DNA of 64,000 nucleotides from Streptacidiphilus sp. P02-A3a (GCF_014084105.1 NZ_CP048289.1:4535922-4599921); one strand, 5' to 3'; positions 53,563-62,537 are shown, counted from the stretch's first letter. The notes: generated by a model not told the origin, from the sequence alone. Made by a program: numbers and translations.

Positions 53563-53841
53563 CGTCCAGCAGCCGCGCGCGGGGGTCCGACCAGCGCTGC
53601 GAGGGAGAGGCGAACACGTCCCGGTTGTTCAGCGCCTTGAACAGGTGGTCCAGCACGCACACCAGGTGCCGCCGCAGCCAGGCCACCGCATGGCGGAACT
53701 GCCGCGCCCACACCTGCTCGTCGTACAGGTGGTAGCCGTAGGCGTCGCGGATCTCCCAGGAGTGCTCGTACGGCGTCTTCTCCCGCTCGGTGTACCGCTT
53801 GATGACCGAGACGTCCCCGCGCCGCCGTGCTACCAGCCCGG
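53563..53841 (-). pseudogene. Tn3-family transposase fragment
   Basis: The minus strand reads VIKRYTEREKTPYEHSWEIR then DAYGYHLYDEQVWARQFRHA, then LDHLFKALNNRDVFASPSQRWSDPRARLLDG. Both pieces match parts of the N-terminal half of Tn3-type TnpA (the R..T..EH..EI...YGY box and the ALRRRDVFA.....W.DPRA box), joined by an internal deletion. No start and no DDE domain remain. It lies directly inside the right terminal repeat. Confidence 0.6.
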
Positions 53842-53856
53842 GTGGCCCTGGCTCCC

Positions 53857-53909
53857 CAGAAGCGGAACCTTCGCTACCGTCAATGGCTGCTCGAATGCTC
53901 CTCGACCCC
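53857..53909 (-). repeat. terminal inverted repeat, right
   Basis: Inverse copy of 51448-51500 with two mismatches; the outer end CCCC is at 53906-53909. It ends 16 bases before the stop of the SMP-30 gene. Confidence 0.85.
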
Positions 53910-53924
53910 GAACGCCGCAGCGCC

Positions 53925-54833
53925 TCACGGCCGCAGGAGCGCCCGCGGCGCTGCGGGGCCGCCGGACCCGACGTCCACCGCGTAGGTCCAGCCGGAGCCC
54001 GGTTCCCCGGGCACCGAAGCCGTGGTCACCACCAGCCGGGAGCCGACCAGCGCGCACGCCGCCGGACGCGAGCAGGGCAGCTCGATCCGCCGCAGCAGTT
54101 CCCCCCGCGGACCCAGCCGCACGACGCAGCCGCCGTCCCACAGCGCGACCCACAGGCAGCCCGCGCCGTCGACGGCGATCCCGTCCGGCACCCCGTCCGG
54201 GACCGCCAGCGGCGGCCCGGCCGCCGCCAGCGGCCCGCGGGCACCGGTACGCAGCCGGTGGATCAGCCGCAGGCCGCTGTCGACCACGTAGGTCGTCGCC
54301 CCGTCCGGGCTCCAGCCGATGCCGTTGGCCGCCAGCATCCCCTCCAGCAGCACCCGGCTGCCCGCGCGCCCGCCGTCGCCGGGGTGCCCGGGCCGCAGCA
54401 GGTGCAGCCGGCCCCACGGCCCCAGCGGGCGCCGGACACCCATCGAGCCGATCCAGAACCGGCCCCGCGGGTCCACCGCGCCGTCGTTGAGGCAGCTGTG
54501 CTCCGGGTCCGGCTCCAACTCGGCCAGTACGGCCGGATCGCGGTCCGGGTGCCAGTGCACCACCGTCCCGCCGACCGCCAGCAGCCAGCCGTCCCCGCCC
54601 CTGACCCGGACCGCGCAGCTGACCTGCCGCGGGAACTCGGCCAGCAGCACCGGCCGCCCGATCCAGGCGTCCAGCGGGGCGCCGGGGCGCACCGGCGCCA
54701 GCCACAGCTGTCCGGCGACCAGGTCCACCCAGCTCAGCGTCCCGGAGGCGGCGTCGTAACGCGGGCCCTCCCCGAGCAGCGCCCGCGGCAGCGGGGCGCG
54801 CACCGGCCGGGCGGGCGCTGCGGCGGCTACCAC
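53925..54833 (-). CDS. SMP-30/gluconolactonase-type sugar lactonase
   Basis: 302 aa six-bladed propeller. Metal ligands in order: Glu in LLGEGPRYD, Asn in CLNDGAVDPRGRFWIGSM, Asn in ANGIGWSPDG and Asp in PDGIAVDGAGCLWVALW. It opens aldonolactones to aldonates, the step before the enolase-superfamily dehydratase. It starts at GTG 54833, overlapping the IclR stop by seven bases, and is the last gene of the leftward ABC transporter operon. The Tn3-like remnant ends right behind it. Confidence 0.9.
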   Translation of the reverse strand: MVAAAAPARPVRAPLPRALLGEGPRYDAASGTLSWVDLVAGQLWLAPVRPGAPLDAWIGRPVLLAEFPRQVSCAVRVRGGDGWLLAVGGTVVHWHPDRDPAVLAELEPDPEHSCLNDGAVDPRGRFWIGSMGVRRPLGPWGRLHLLRPGHPGDGGRAGSRVLLEGMLAANGIGWSPDGATTYVVDSGLRLIHRLRTGARGPLAAAGPPLAVPDGVPDGIAVDGAGCLWVALWDGGCVVRLGPRGELLRRIELPCSRPAACALVGSRLVVTTASVPGEPGSGWTYAVDVGSGGPAAPRALLRP

Positions 54834-55639
54834 GTCAGCGGCGCCCGCGGCCGCGGGGCCCGGGTGACCGAGAAGCCGAGCGCGGCCGACAGCTCGTCGG
54901 CCGCCTCGATCACCATCAGCGCCAACTCCTGCCGACGTACCGGCAGGTCGAGCTCCGACAGCGGGCCGTTGAGCGAGAGCGCGGCCCCCACCTCGCCGCT
55001 GCGCCCGCGGATCGGGGCGGCCAGACAGGCCCGGCCGAACGCCAGTTCCTCGACCTCGGTGGCGTAGCCGCGGCTGCGGACCTCGGCCAGTGCCGCCTCC
55101 ATGCGGTCCGGATCGGTGATGGTGTGCGGGGTGTAGGCGTGGCCCAGGCCCTTGGCGTAGTAGGCCCGGAGGTACTGCGGGCCCAGCTCGGCGAGGATGG
55201 CCTTGCCCATGCCGGTCACGTGCAGCGGGGCGGTGCGCCCGGCCATGGTGAACGACTTGGGGGACTTCGCGCCCTCGAAGTTGCACAGGTAGAAGAGCTG
55301 GTCGTCGCGGAACTCGGCGAGGTTCACGCCGAGTCCGGTCGCGTGGGCCAGGTTCTGTGCGATCTGCCGGGCGCCGCGGAAGAGGAACGAGCTGTTGAGC
55401 GCGACCGAGCCGAGCGTCACGGCGGTGGGCCCCAGCCGGTACAGGCCGGTGCGGGTGTCCTGCGTGACGAAGCCCAGCCGTTCCAGCGAGGAGATCATCC
55501 GCGAGACCGTGGACTGGCCGAGCCCCGTGCGCGCGGACAGCTCCGAGGTCCGCAGCTCGCTGTGCTCGTCGGAGAAGCAGACCAGCAGCGACATGGCGCG
55601 CTCGACCGCCTGGGTACCGGCGCTGGACTCGGTTGCCAT
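54827..55639 (-). CDS. IclR-family regulator 1
   Basis: 270 aa. The winged helix (QAVERAMSLLVCFSDEHSELRTSELSARTGLGQSTVSRMI) leads to an IclR effector domain ending GEVGAALSLNGPLSELDL. TGMGKAIL and EELAFGRACLAAPI are family signatures. It is closely paralogous to the regulator at 60821 (most motifs identical). Encoded inside the importer operon, so it probably senses the imported sugar acid or a keto-deoxy acid and controls the TGGATG-type operators at 44661, 58917 and 61677. Confidence 0.93.
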   Translation of the reverse strand: MATESSAGTQAVERAMSLLVCFSDEHSELRTSELSARTGLGQSTVSRMISSLERLGFVTQDTRTGLYRLGPTAVTLGSVALNSSFLFRGARQIAQNLAHATGLGVNLAEFRDDQLFYLCNFEGAKSPKSFTMAGRTAPLHVTGMGKAILAELGPQYLRAYYAKGLGHAYTPHTITDPDRMEAALAEVRSRGYATEVEELAFGRACLAAPIRGRSGEVGAALSLNGPLSELDLPVRRQELALMVIEAADELSAALGFSVTRAPRPRAPLTW

Positions 55640-55696
55640 GATCCTCCATTCGGTTTCGGTGGTCGGTTCGCGCCGCGGCGGGTTGCCGGGCGCGGC

Positions 55697-57007
55697 TCAG
55701 CTGTTCTGGGCGAGGATGCCCTGGACGGTCTTGCGCAGGGCGTTGAGGCCGCTCTGGACGCCGCTCTGACCGGCCAGGATGCCGGCGACGCCCTGGCCTA
55801 TGGCGGTGTCGATCTCGGCCGAACTGGCCAGCGCGTCCCAGGCGGAGGCCCGGGAGTGGTCGGCGACGGCGGTGCGGAAGGCGCTCTGGAAGGCGTCCTT
55901 GTTCAGCCCCGGGACCTGGGCGGCGACCTTCGCGTCGGCGGGGGCCAGCGAGGACTCCTGGTACAGGGCGGTGGCCGCGGAGACGTTGGTGGCGACGTAG
56001 TTGATGAAGTCCTTGCTGGTCTGCTCGCCCTCACCGGCGCTGCAGAACAGCCCGCTGCCCCAGAAGCGGTTGGCGGACGGGACGGTGCGGTAGGCGGGTC
56101 GCCGCAGCGGCCGGATCGCGGCCTGCAGGGCGGCGCTGCCGCCGTTGGTCCGCACGAAGCTGTCCGCCAGCGGCGCGTCGTCGTACATGGCGGTCTGGCC
56201 CTGGGCGAACAGGATCCGGGCGTCGCTGCGGTTGACCCCGGCCTTGGTCAGCCCGGCGTCCTGCAGGCCCTTGTACCAGGTGATCGCCGCGACGCTGGGC
56301 GCGTCGCCGATGGTGCACCGCAGGCTGTCGGTGACCACCGGGCTGCCCCAGCCCCACATCCAGTGGACGGCGTCCTTCAGGTCGGGGTTCTCGGTGACCG
56401 CCGCGTAGGGGATCACCTTGGGGTCCTGCTTCTTGATCTTCTCCAGGGCGGTGGCGAAGTCCTCGACGGTCATGCTGTCGCTCAGGCCGACCTCGTCGGC
56501 GATCCGGCCGTCGCAGACCAGGCCGATGCCGGAGGCGTTGATCGGGATGAAGTACAGCTTGCCGTTGATCCGGAAGGAGTCGACGGAGGTGCCGGGCAGG
56601 TCCATGGTGGCGGCCAGGTCGGAGACGTCGGCGAGGATGCCGGTGGGGACCAGCACCTGCCACGGTCCCTGGCCGACGCCGTCGAAGTCGCCGGTCTTGG
56701 CCGCCAGCGCGAGCTGGGTCGATGCCTGGTCGTAGGGGAAGACCACCGGCTTGATCTTCTTGCCGGTCTGCCGCTGCCAGCCGTCGATGACGGCCTGCCA
56801 GGCGGCCTTCTGCGCGTCCTCGCCCAGGGCGTTGCCGTAGAAGTTGATGGACTCGGTGTCGGTCGCGGCGCCCTTGGCCGAGCCGCCGGGGGCGGAGGTC
56901 GCGCACCCGGCGAGGCTGAGCGCGCCGAGGGTGCCGAGGACGCCGAAGCCCGCGAGCAGGCCTCTGCGGGAGACGGCGCGGCCGGTCAGTGGGGTGGTGC
57001 CAGTCAT
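55697..57007 (-). CDS. ABC importer sugar-binding lipoprotein
   Basis: 436 aa from ATG 57007, six bases after AGGAG; the open frame extends 21 codons further. A Tat-type lipoprotein signal (SRRGLLAGFGVLGTLGALSLAGC) anchors it by Cys at the outer face. The mature protein is a class-I-like carbohydrate-binding protein (SINFYGNALGEDAQKAAWQA, DGVGQGPWQVLVPTGILADVSDLA, YKGLQDAGLT). It delivers the ligand to the two permeases upstream. No ATPase is encoded here; these CUT1-type importers often share MsiK. Confidence 0.92.
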   Translation of the reverse strand: MTGTTPLTGRAVSRRGLLAGFGVLGTLGALSLAGCATSAPGGSAKGAATDTESINFYGNALGEDAQKAAWQAVIDGWQRQTGKKIKPVVFPYDQASTQLALAAKTGDFDGVGQGPWQVLVPTGILADVSDLAATMDLPGTSVDSFRINGKLYFIPINASGIGLVCDGRIADEVGLSDSMTVEDFATALEKIKKQDPKVIPYAAVTENPDLKDAVHWMWGWGSPVVTDSLRCTIGDAPSVAAITWYKGLQDAGLTKAGVNRSDARILFAQGQTAMYDDAPLADSFVRTNGGSAALQAAIRPLRRPAYRTVPSANRFWGSGLFCSAGEGEQTSKDFINYVATNVSAATALYQESSLAPADAKVAAQVPGLNKDAFQSAFRTAVADHSRASAWDALASSAEIDTAIGQGVAGILAGQSGVQSGLNALRKTVQGILAQNS

Positions 57008-57053
57008 ATCAGCTCCTGGGGAGTGAGGGTGAGGGTGGGGGAGTGGGGAGGGG

Positions 57054-57938
57054 TCAGCCCTTGACCGCACCGGCGGCGAGGCCGGAGACGAAGTAGCGCT
57101 GGAGGAGCACGAAGATCACTGCCAGCGGCAGCGAGGTCAGCACCGAGGCGGCCATCAGGCCGGGCCAGTCGGCGGCGCCGTCGTGGATGAAGGCCGTGGT
57201 CATGCCGACGGTCAGGGTCTGCTTGTCCGGACCGGCGATGGTGAGCGCGAACAGCAGGTCGCTCCAGGCGCGCATGAAGGCGAACATCGCGGTGGTGATC
57301 AGGCCCGGCACGATCAGCGGGAAGACGATCCGGAACAGGATGGCCGTGTTGGAGAGCCCGTCCATCTTCGCGGCTTCCAGGATCTCGTCCGGCAGCGCGT
57401 CGATGATGCCCTTGAGCAGGAAGACCGACAGCGGCAGCGTGAACGTGGTGAAGGCCAGGATCACGGCCGTGTAGGTGTAGAGCAGCCCCGCGGAGTTGAA
57501 CATGAGGTAGAGCGTGACCAGGAGCAGCGCCCCCGGCACCAACTGCCCGACCAGGAACATGACCATGAGCGTGTTGCGGCCGCGGTAGCGGAACTTCGAC
57601 AGCGAGTAGGCCATCAGCCCGGACACCACGACCGATATCAGCGCGGTTCCGGCCGAGACCACGACCGAGTTGCCGAGGTCCTTCAGCAGCGTCGAATTGT
57701 CGAAGAACTCACGGAAGTTGGCCAGCGTCGGGTCCAGCGGCAGGTAGGGCCGGTCGACCGAGAAGACGTCCTGGCGGGGCGTGAAGGCGGTGGCGACCAG
57801 CCAGTACACCGGCAGCAGCCCGAACAGCGCCAGCACCGTCAGGCCGGTCTTCCCGGCGAGCCTGAGGGAGGGGTTGGTGATCCCCTCGCCGACGTCGCGC
57901 GACCGCCGCCGGGTCCGGGTGAACGTGAGCAGGGCCAT
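57054..57938 (-). CDS. ABC importer permease (MalG-like)
   Basis: 294 aa from ATG 57938, after GGAG. Six TM helices and the ATPase-contacting EAA loop (EILEAAKMDGLSNTAILFRIVFPLIVPG) of CUT1 sugar permeases. Ends ...QRYFVSGLAAGAVKG, the normal MalG ending. GTG 57944 overlaps the previous stop and is an alternative start. It pairs with the following MalF-like permease. Confidence 0.93.
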   Translation of the reverse strand: MALLTFTRTRRRSRDVGEGITNPSLRLAGKTGLTVLALFGLLPVYWLVATAFTPRQDVFSVDRPYLPLDPTLANFREFFDNSTLLKDLGNSVVVSAGTALISVVVSGLMAYSLSKFRYRGRNTLMVMFLVGQLVPGALLLVTLYLMFNSAGLLYTYTAVILAFTTFTLPLSVFLLKGIIDALPDEILEAAKMDGLSNTAILFRIVFPLIVPGLITTAMFAFMRAWSDLLFALTIAGPDKQTLTVGMTTAFIHDGAADWPGLMAASVLTSLPLAVIFVLLQRYFVSGLAAGAVKG

Positions 57939-57940
57939 GG

Positions 57941-58876
57941 TCACGACTCCAGCTTCTTGTTGAGCACGAAGTACGCCCCGCACACGACGGACAGCACGCC
58001 CAGCCACAGCACTCCCATGGCGGCGGCCCTGCCGAGGTCGAAGTCGGTGAACGCGTACTGGTAGAGGGTGACCGCGAGGGTCATGGTCGAGGTGCCGGGG
58101 CCGCCGCCGGTCATCACGAAGATCATGTCGAACGAGCCGAAGTTGTAGATGAACTCAAGCGTCGAGATGAGCGCCACCGGACCGAGCAGGTGCGGCAGCG
58201 ACACGTGCCGGAACCGCTGGCGGCGGGTGGCCCCGTCGAGGGCGGCGGCCTCCAACTGCTCGCGCGGCAGGGTCTGCAGGACGGCCAGGACCACCACCAT
58301 CACCCAGGGAAAGGAGTTCCAGGTCTTGGCGATGACCACGGCCGCCATCGCCGTCGAGGGCCGGCCGAGGAAGTTCACCTGCGGCAGGTGCAGCTGCGAC
58401 AGGACGTGGTTGACCACCCCGTAGCTGTCGTTGAAGATCCACGCCCACAGGAAGGACACCACCACGCCCGGCAGCAGCCACGGCAGCATCAGCACGCCGC
58501 GCAGCACGGTGCGCCCGCGCAGCCGGGCGTTGAGCAGCACCGCCAGCGCCACCCCGATCAGCAGCGGGCACACCGTCGACAGCACGGAGAACTCCAGCGT
58601 GGTGCCCAGCCGGTCGAGGAAGTCGGGCCACACCGCCGCGTAGTTCCCCAGCCCGGCGAAGGTCCGCCCCGGGTAGATCAGGGACTGGTGGTAGAGACTG
58701 GTGCCGAAGCTGGCCACCAGCGGATAGACGGCCACGACGAGGAAGAGCGCGACGGCGGGCGCCGCGAGCATGAACCCGAAGGTGCGGTCCCGCGCCCCCA
58801 GCGTCCCGCGCCGCCGCTGGGGACGGACGGTGCGGGGCGCGGTCCGCGCGGGTGTGGGTTCGGTGGTGACCGACAT
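57941..58876 (-). CDS. ABC importer permease (MalF-like)
   Basis: 311 aa. Six TM helices and an EAA loop (EQLEAAALDGATRRQRFRHVSLPHLLGPVALI). First gene of the leftward operon permease-permease-binding protein-IclR-lactonase. An inverted operator (58917-58945) lies about 40 bases upstream of its ATG. Confidence 0.93.
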   Translation of the reverse strand: MSVTTEPTPARTAPRTVRPQRRRGTLGARDRTFGFMLAAPAVALFLVVAVYPLVASFGTSLYHQSLIYPGRTFAGLGNYAAVWPDFLDRLGTTLEFSVLSTVCPLLIGVALAVLLNARLRGRTVLRGVLMLPWLLPGVVVSFLWAWIFNDSYGVVNHVLSQLHLPQVNFLGRPSTAMAAVVIAKTWNSFPWVMVVVLAVLQTLPREQLEAAALDGATRRQRFRHVSLPHLLGPVALISTLEFIYNFGSFDMIFVMTGGGPGTSTMTLAVTLYQYAFTDFDLGRAAAMGVLWLGVLSVVCGAYFVLNKKLES

Positions 58877-58916
58877 ATGAACTCCTCACACTGTGATGAC
58901 ATGGAACCATATCGCG

Positions 58917-58945
58917 GATGTCATATCTAGTAAATGGATGACATC
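58917..58945. promoter_or_regulatory. IclR-type operator of the ABC operon
   Basis: Perfect 8-bp inverted repeat GATGTCAT (58917-58924) and ATGACATC (58938-58945), with TATCTAG between and TGGATGACATC at the right half. A further ATGACAT lies at 58896-58902. Compare TATCTAG...TGGATG...ACATC at 61677-61700. Confidence 0.65.
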
Positions 58946-59238
58946 TCCATGCCACTCCCGGTCATGTCCATGCCCCGGCGTCGTCCGGGGGCATGGAACG
59001 CCAGGTCAGGACCCGGATGGTGAGCCCGCTCCGGCCGCGGTCGACGAACTCCCCAGCGGTGGACGGCCGTCCGGCTCGCCCACACTAGGCCCAGTCGTAC
59101 GCCCTGAACAGCACATACGTGTGATCGCGGCGCGGATGACGCGGAGATTGCCGGAGAATTTCCGCATGCCTCTTGCGATGGGTGGATGCGCAAGCCACTA
59201 TATGGGCCACATCGGCCACCCCCGAAAGGCAGTCACAG
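58946..59238. other. intergenic region upstream of the GH16 gene
   Basis: About 290 bases between the operator and the GH16 start. The frame in phase with GH16 is open from 59173, but the ribosome site supports ATG 59239. No further operator is clear. Confidence 0.4.
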
Positions 59239-60744
59239 ATGCAGCCACAGACGCCGTCACCCGGAACCAGACCCGCGCCGCGCCCGCTCCGCAGGCTCCT
59301 CACCGCACTGGTCGGCCTCATGGCGATCATGAGCCTGCTCAGCGTCGCCGGTCCCGGCGTCACCGCCGCCCAGGCGGACCCGCCCACCGACTCCTACCCC
59401 CCGGCCGGCTACTCGCCGGTGTTCGTGGACAACTTCGACGGCCCGTCGCTGGACACCAGCGTCTGGAACTACCGGCAGACCTCCCAGTCCAACGACTCCA
59501 ACGTCACCGTCTCCGGCGGCGAACTGCACGTCAACATGGAGCGGGTGAGCACCTCGACCGGCCTGGACGGCTACCGCGGCGGGGGCATCTCCAGCAAGCA
59601 GTACTACGGCTACGGCTACTACGAGGTCCGCGCCTTCGTCCCCAGCGGCCTGCCCGGCTGGCACCCCGCCTTCTGGACCCAGATCTGGGACGGCGGCCAG
59701 GCCCAGGCCGCCTTCGACAACACCGACTTCACCGAACTCGACGTCTTCGAGAACCAGCCGACCACCGTGGGCGGCGTCAAGACCACCTACCTGGACGGCG
59801 GCGACCTGACCTGGGACGCCGACCCGCAGGGCAGCGACGTGGAACTGTCGCACTCCGCCCGGGTCAAGTGGCAGCCCACGGCCGCCGGCACCAACCCGCT
59901 CGGCGGCTGGCACACCTTCGGCCTGCTCTACACCGCCTCCTCGCTCACCTACTACCTCGACGGCCTACAGGTCGGCAACCCGCTGCCCAACACCTCACTG
60001 CCCAACAGCCCGATGACCCTGTGGCTGACCGCCATCCCGACCAACGCCGCCGACCTCGACAGCACCCAGCCGGTCGGCCACAGCTACGGCACCTTCGACG
60101 TGGACTGGGTCGCCTACTACGCCCCCGGCGGCACCACCCCGGCGACCACCCCGACCGGCCTCCTCGCTGCCCGCCGACAGCCCAGCGTCACCCCGGACCT
60201 CGGCGACAACGCCGACGAATGGGTCACCAACGGCGTCGGCCGGTGGGCGGTCACCACCAGCGGCGGCACGCAGAGCTACGGCGTCTCCTCGACCAGCGGT
60301 GACGCGGTCTCCTCCTACGGCCTGGGCCCGACCGCCAACAACCTTCCCTACGTGCCCAACTGGAGCAACGGCAGCGTCGAGGCCACGGTCACCCTCGACT
60401 CCACCGGCGACGGAGCGGGCCTGCTCGCCCGCTACCAGAACGACGAGAACTACTACTACCTGGAACTGAACCCCACCACCCAGCAGGTCTCCCTGGTCAA
60501 GAAGCTCGACCCGACCGGCACCGGCGCCACCGTGACCACCCTCGCCCAGGCCCCCCTGGCGATCACCACCGGCACCCCCTACGACCTCACCCTGGTGACC
60601 GACGACGACACCGTCACCGGCTACGTCAACGGCACCCGGGTACTGTCCGCCACCGACACCTCCTTCATGATCGGCAGCATCGGCGTCAAGGGCTACAACC
60701 AGGCCTTCGGCGTCTCCGGCCTCCAGGTCGACGCACTCGGCTGA
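59239..60744 (+). CDS. secreted GH16 glycoside hydrolase with C-terminal beta-sandwich
   Basis: 501 aa. The ATG follows GAAAGG. Signal peptide: LLTALVGLMAIMSLLSVAGPGVTAAQA. The GH16 jelly roll (about 60-305) has the catalytic box ELDVFE: Glu166 nucleophile, Asp168, Glu171 acid/base, with the ExDxxE spacing of agarase, carrageenase and laminarinase branches. The C-terminal 160 residues (GVGRWAVTTSGGTQSYG...FMIGSIGVKGYNQAFGVSGLQVDALG) form a LamG/DUF1080-like fold that may bind polysaccharide. It probably supplies oligosaccharides to the neighbouring importer. Substrate not determined. Confidence 0.9.
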   Translation: MQPQTPSPGTRPAPRPLRRLLTALVGLMAIMSLLSVAGPGVTAAQADPPTDSYPPAGYSPVFVDNFDGPSLDTSVWNYRQTSQSNDSNVTVSGGELHVNMERVSTSTGLDGYRGGGISSKQYYGYGYYEVRAFVPSGLPGWHPAFWTQIWDGGQAQAAFDNTDFTELDVFENQPTTVGGVKTTYLDGGDLTWDADPQGSDVELSHSARVKWQPTAAGTNPLGGWHTFGLLYTASSLTYYLDGLQVGNPLPNTSLPNSPMTLWLTAIPTNAADLDSTQPVGHSYGTFDVDWVAYYAPGGTTPATTPTGLLAARRQPSVTPDLGDNADEWVTNGVGRWAVTTSGGTQSYGVSSTSGDAVSSYGLGPTANNLPYVPNWSNGSVEATVTLDSTGDGAGLLARYQNDENYYYLELNPTTQQVSLVKKLDPTGTGATVTTLAQAPLAITTGTPYDLTLVTDDDTVTGYVNGTRVLSATDTSFMIGSIGVKGYNQAFGVSGLQVDALG

Positions 60745-60774
60745 AGGCCGACGCACTCGGCTGACCCCTCCCCG

Positions 60775-60815
60775 GCGGGCGGGCGCGGCGGGAGACCCCC
60801 GCCGCGCCCGCCCGC
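60775..60815. terminator. bidirectional terminator between GH16 and IclR 2
   Basis: Perfect 18-bp stem (60775-60792 and 60798-60815) with a five-base loop between convergent genes. Before it, a 16-base tail containing CGACGCACTCGGCTGA is repeated (60729-60744 and 60749-60764). Confidence 0.9.
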
Positions 60816-60820
60816 GCCCG

Positions 60821-61648
60821 CTAGCCGAACCGGTGCGCCGAGGGCCCCATGAAACCGAGGCTGATCGAGATCTGGTCGGCGGTCTCGATGACCTTGTCGG
60901 CCAGCGCGCCCTGCCGGTTGTCCAGATCCAGCGCCGACAGCGAGCCGGAGACCGACAGCGCGGCGGTCACCGCCCCGGACCGGTCGCGCACCGGCGCCGC
61001 CACACACGCCCGGCCGAACGCCAACTCCTCGACCTCGGTGGCATAGCCGCTCGCCCGCACCTGCTCCAACTCCTGCAGCAGCCGGTCCAGCGAGACCACC
61101 GTCCGCGGCGTGTACGCCGGATAGCTGTCACCCACCGCCTCGCGCACCTGCTCCGGGGACAGCCCCGACAGCAGCGCCTTGCCCATCCCGGTCGCGTGCA
61201 GCGGCGCGGTCCGACCGGTGAGCGTGAAGTTCCGCGGCGCCAGCGGCCCCTCGAAATGGCACAGGTAGAACATCTCGCTGCCATGGCGCTCGGCGACGTT
61301 GACACCCAGCTCCACCTCATGGGCCAGGTTCTGCGCCACCTGCCGCGCCGCCCGGTGCACCGGCGACTGGTTCAGGGCCACCCCGGCCAGGGTCACCACC
61401 TTCGGGCCGATCCGGTGCAGGCCGCTGCGCGGGTCCCGGAACAGGTAGCCGAACGACTCCAAGGTGGCGACCAGCCGCGAGACCGTCGACTGCCCCAGGC
61501 CGCTGAGCTCGACCAGTTCCGCGATCCGGCGCTCCGGCTGCTCCTCGGAGAAGTACTCCAGCAGGGAGAGCGCCCGCTCCACACTCTGCGTACCGGACAT
61601 CGAACCGCTGGTGGCCGCGGTGCCGGTGCGCGACGAGTGCGCCATCAC
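60821..61648 (-). CDS. IclR-family regulator 2
   Basis: 275 aa. HTH QSVERALSLLEYFSEEQPERRIAELVELSGLGQSTVSRLV, effector domain with TGMGKALLSGLSPEQ and EELAFGRACVAAPVRDRSGAVTAALSVSG. A paralogue of the regulator at 54827; the two share nearly all core motifs and probably related operators. Its own promoter has the TATCTAG...TGGATG site 29 bases upstream, which implies autoregulation. Convergent with GH16. Confidence 0.93.
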   Translation of the reverse strand: MMAHSSRTGTAATSGSMSGTQSVERALSLLEYFSEEQPERRIAELVELSGLGQSTVSRLVATLESFGYLFRDPRSGLHRIGPKVVTLAGVALNQSPVHRAARQVAQNLAHEVELGVNVAERHGSEMFYLCHFEGPLAPRNFTLTGRTAPLHATGMGKALLSGLSPEQVREAVGDSYPAYTPRTVVSLDRLLQELEQVRASGYATEVEELAFGRACVAAPVRDRSGAVTAALSVSGSLSALDLDNRQGALADKVIETADQISISLGFMGPSAHRFG

Positions 61649-61676
61649 GAATCCCCTCAGTGAAAGTAAGGAACCT

Positions 61677-61700
61677 TATCTAGATAGTGGATGCTACATC
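61677..61700. promoter_or_regulatory. IclR-type operator upstream of IclR 2
   Basis: TATCTAGATA (a 10-bp palindrome) followed by GTGGATGCTACATC. It aligns with 58923-58945 (TATCTAG...TGGATG..ACATC) over most positions. Confidence 0.6.
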
Positions 61701-61812
61701 GCCGCGCGCTCCGGGCAGTACCGATGCGTAGGGTTCCGGCCCGGCACCGCCGCCCACCACCCCTCGGAATTCCGCATGGCCGATCCACCATACGGCGGAC
61801 GCGCGCGACCGG

Positions 61813-62537
61813 TCAGTGGGGGTCCTGCGGGGTGCCGCCGAGGAAGTCCTTGAGGGAGTCGAGCCGGGTGCGGCGTCCGGGCGGGTAGCGGCGCGCCGCG
61901 CGGCGGGCGCCGCGGGAGTCGGGGCGGTAGCGCCAGCGGGCCCAGGGGGAGTGCGGCTTGGCCAGCCGCAGGCAGCCGATCAGGGCCAGGAACGGCACGA
62001 ACAGGCCGACGATCCCGACAGTGGTCTTGCCCTTGAGGATCGCGCCCAGGCACAGCAGCAGGTTGACGCCGAGGGCGATACCGAAGGCCAGGTGGCTCTC
62101 GCCGTCCGGGTGCTGAACGGGTTGCCGCCGATCAGCAGGAAGAGCCCGGCGGCGGCCGCGACGAACACCGCGTCAACGGACTTGCGGCCCTCGCGCGCCC
62201 AGTAGACGTCCTCCAGGTGCAGCCAGAGCGCGAACTCGTCCAGCGTCAGCGCCGCACCGGCCCCGAACAGCGCGCCGAGGATCTGCGCGCCCGGCGTCTG
62301 CGGCCGGTAGGCGAACTCGACCGCCCCGGAGACCAGCATCGCCATGATCCCGTACACCTCGTGGTGCACATGGGTCCCGCCGACCTCGACGTTGCCGAAG
62401 GGGCCCCGGCCCGCGCGGATCAGACGGGTGATCAGCCGGGTGAGCACGAAGGTGACGACGAAGGCCAGCAGCATCCAGGAGGCGACCGCGTGGTCGGCCG
62501 CGGTGAGGACCACGGTGACACCGGAAGCGTGGTCCAT
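61813..62537 (-). pseudogene. integral membrane protein, frameshifted
   Basis: Start MDHASGVTVVLTAADHAVAS with several TM helices (WMLLAFVVTFVLTRLITRLI, GALFGAGAALTLDEFALWLH, VFVAAAAGLFLLIGGNPF). The usual continuation (HPDGESHLAFGIALGVNLLL ... FVPFLALIGCLRLAKPHSPWARWRY) is in another frame, so one base is missing near 62105-62112. A conserved streptomycete membrane family of unknown function (HVHHEVYGI is its signature). Either a real mutation or a base-calling error. Confidence 0.7.

Larger units (their letters stand above)
51448..53909. mobile_element. Tn3-like transposon remnant with 53-bp terminal inverted repeats
   Basis: Ends 51448-51500 and 53857-53909 are inverted repeats matching at 51 of 53 bases, each beginning GGGGTCGAGG at the outer edge, the GGGG start usual for Tn3-family ends. 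Inside are a CDF-like transporter, an unknown gene, a frameshifted HEAT-repeat gene and a piece of Tn3-type transposase. No resolvase is seen. The flanking five bases (TCGCC and GAACG) do not match, so the ends have not kept a target duplication. It lies next to the end of the SMP-30 gene. Confidence 0.65.

Noticed and set aside
51443-53914. Five-base target duplication around the Tn3-like remnant
   Set aside because: The flanks are TCGCC and GAACG, which do not match.
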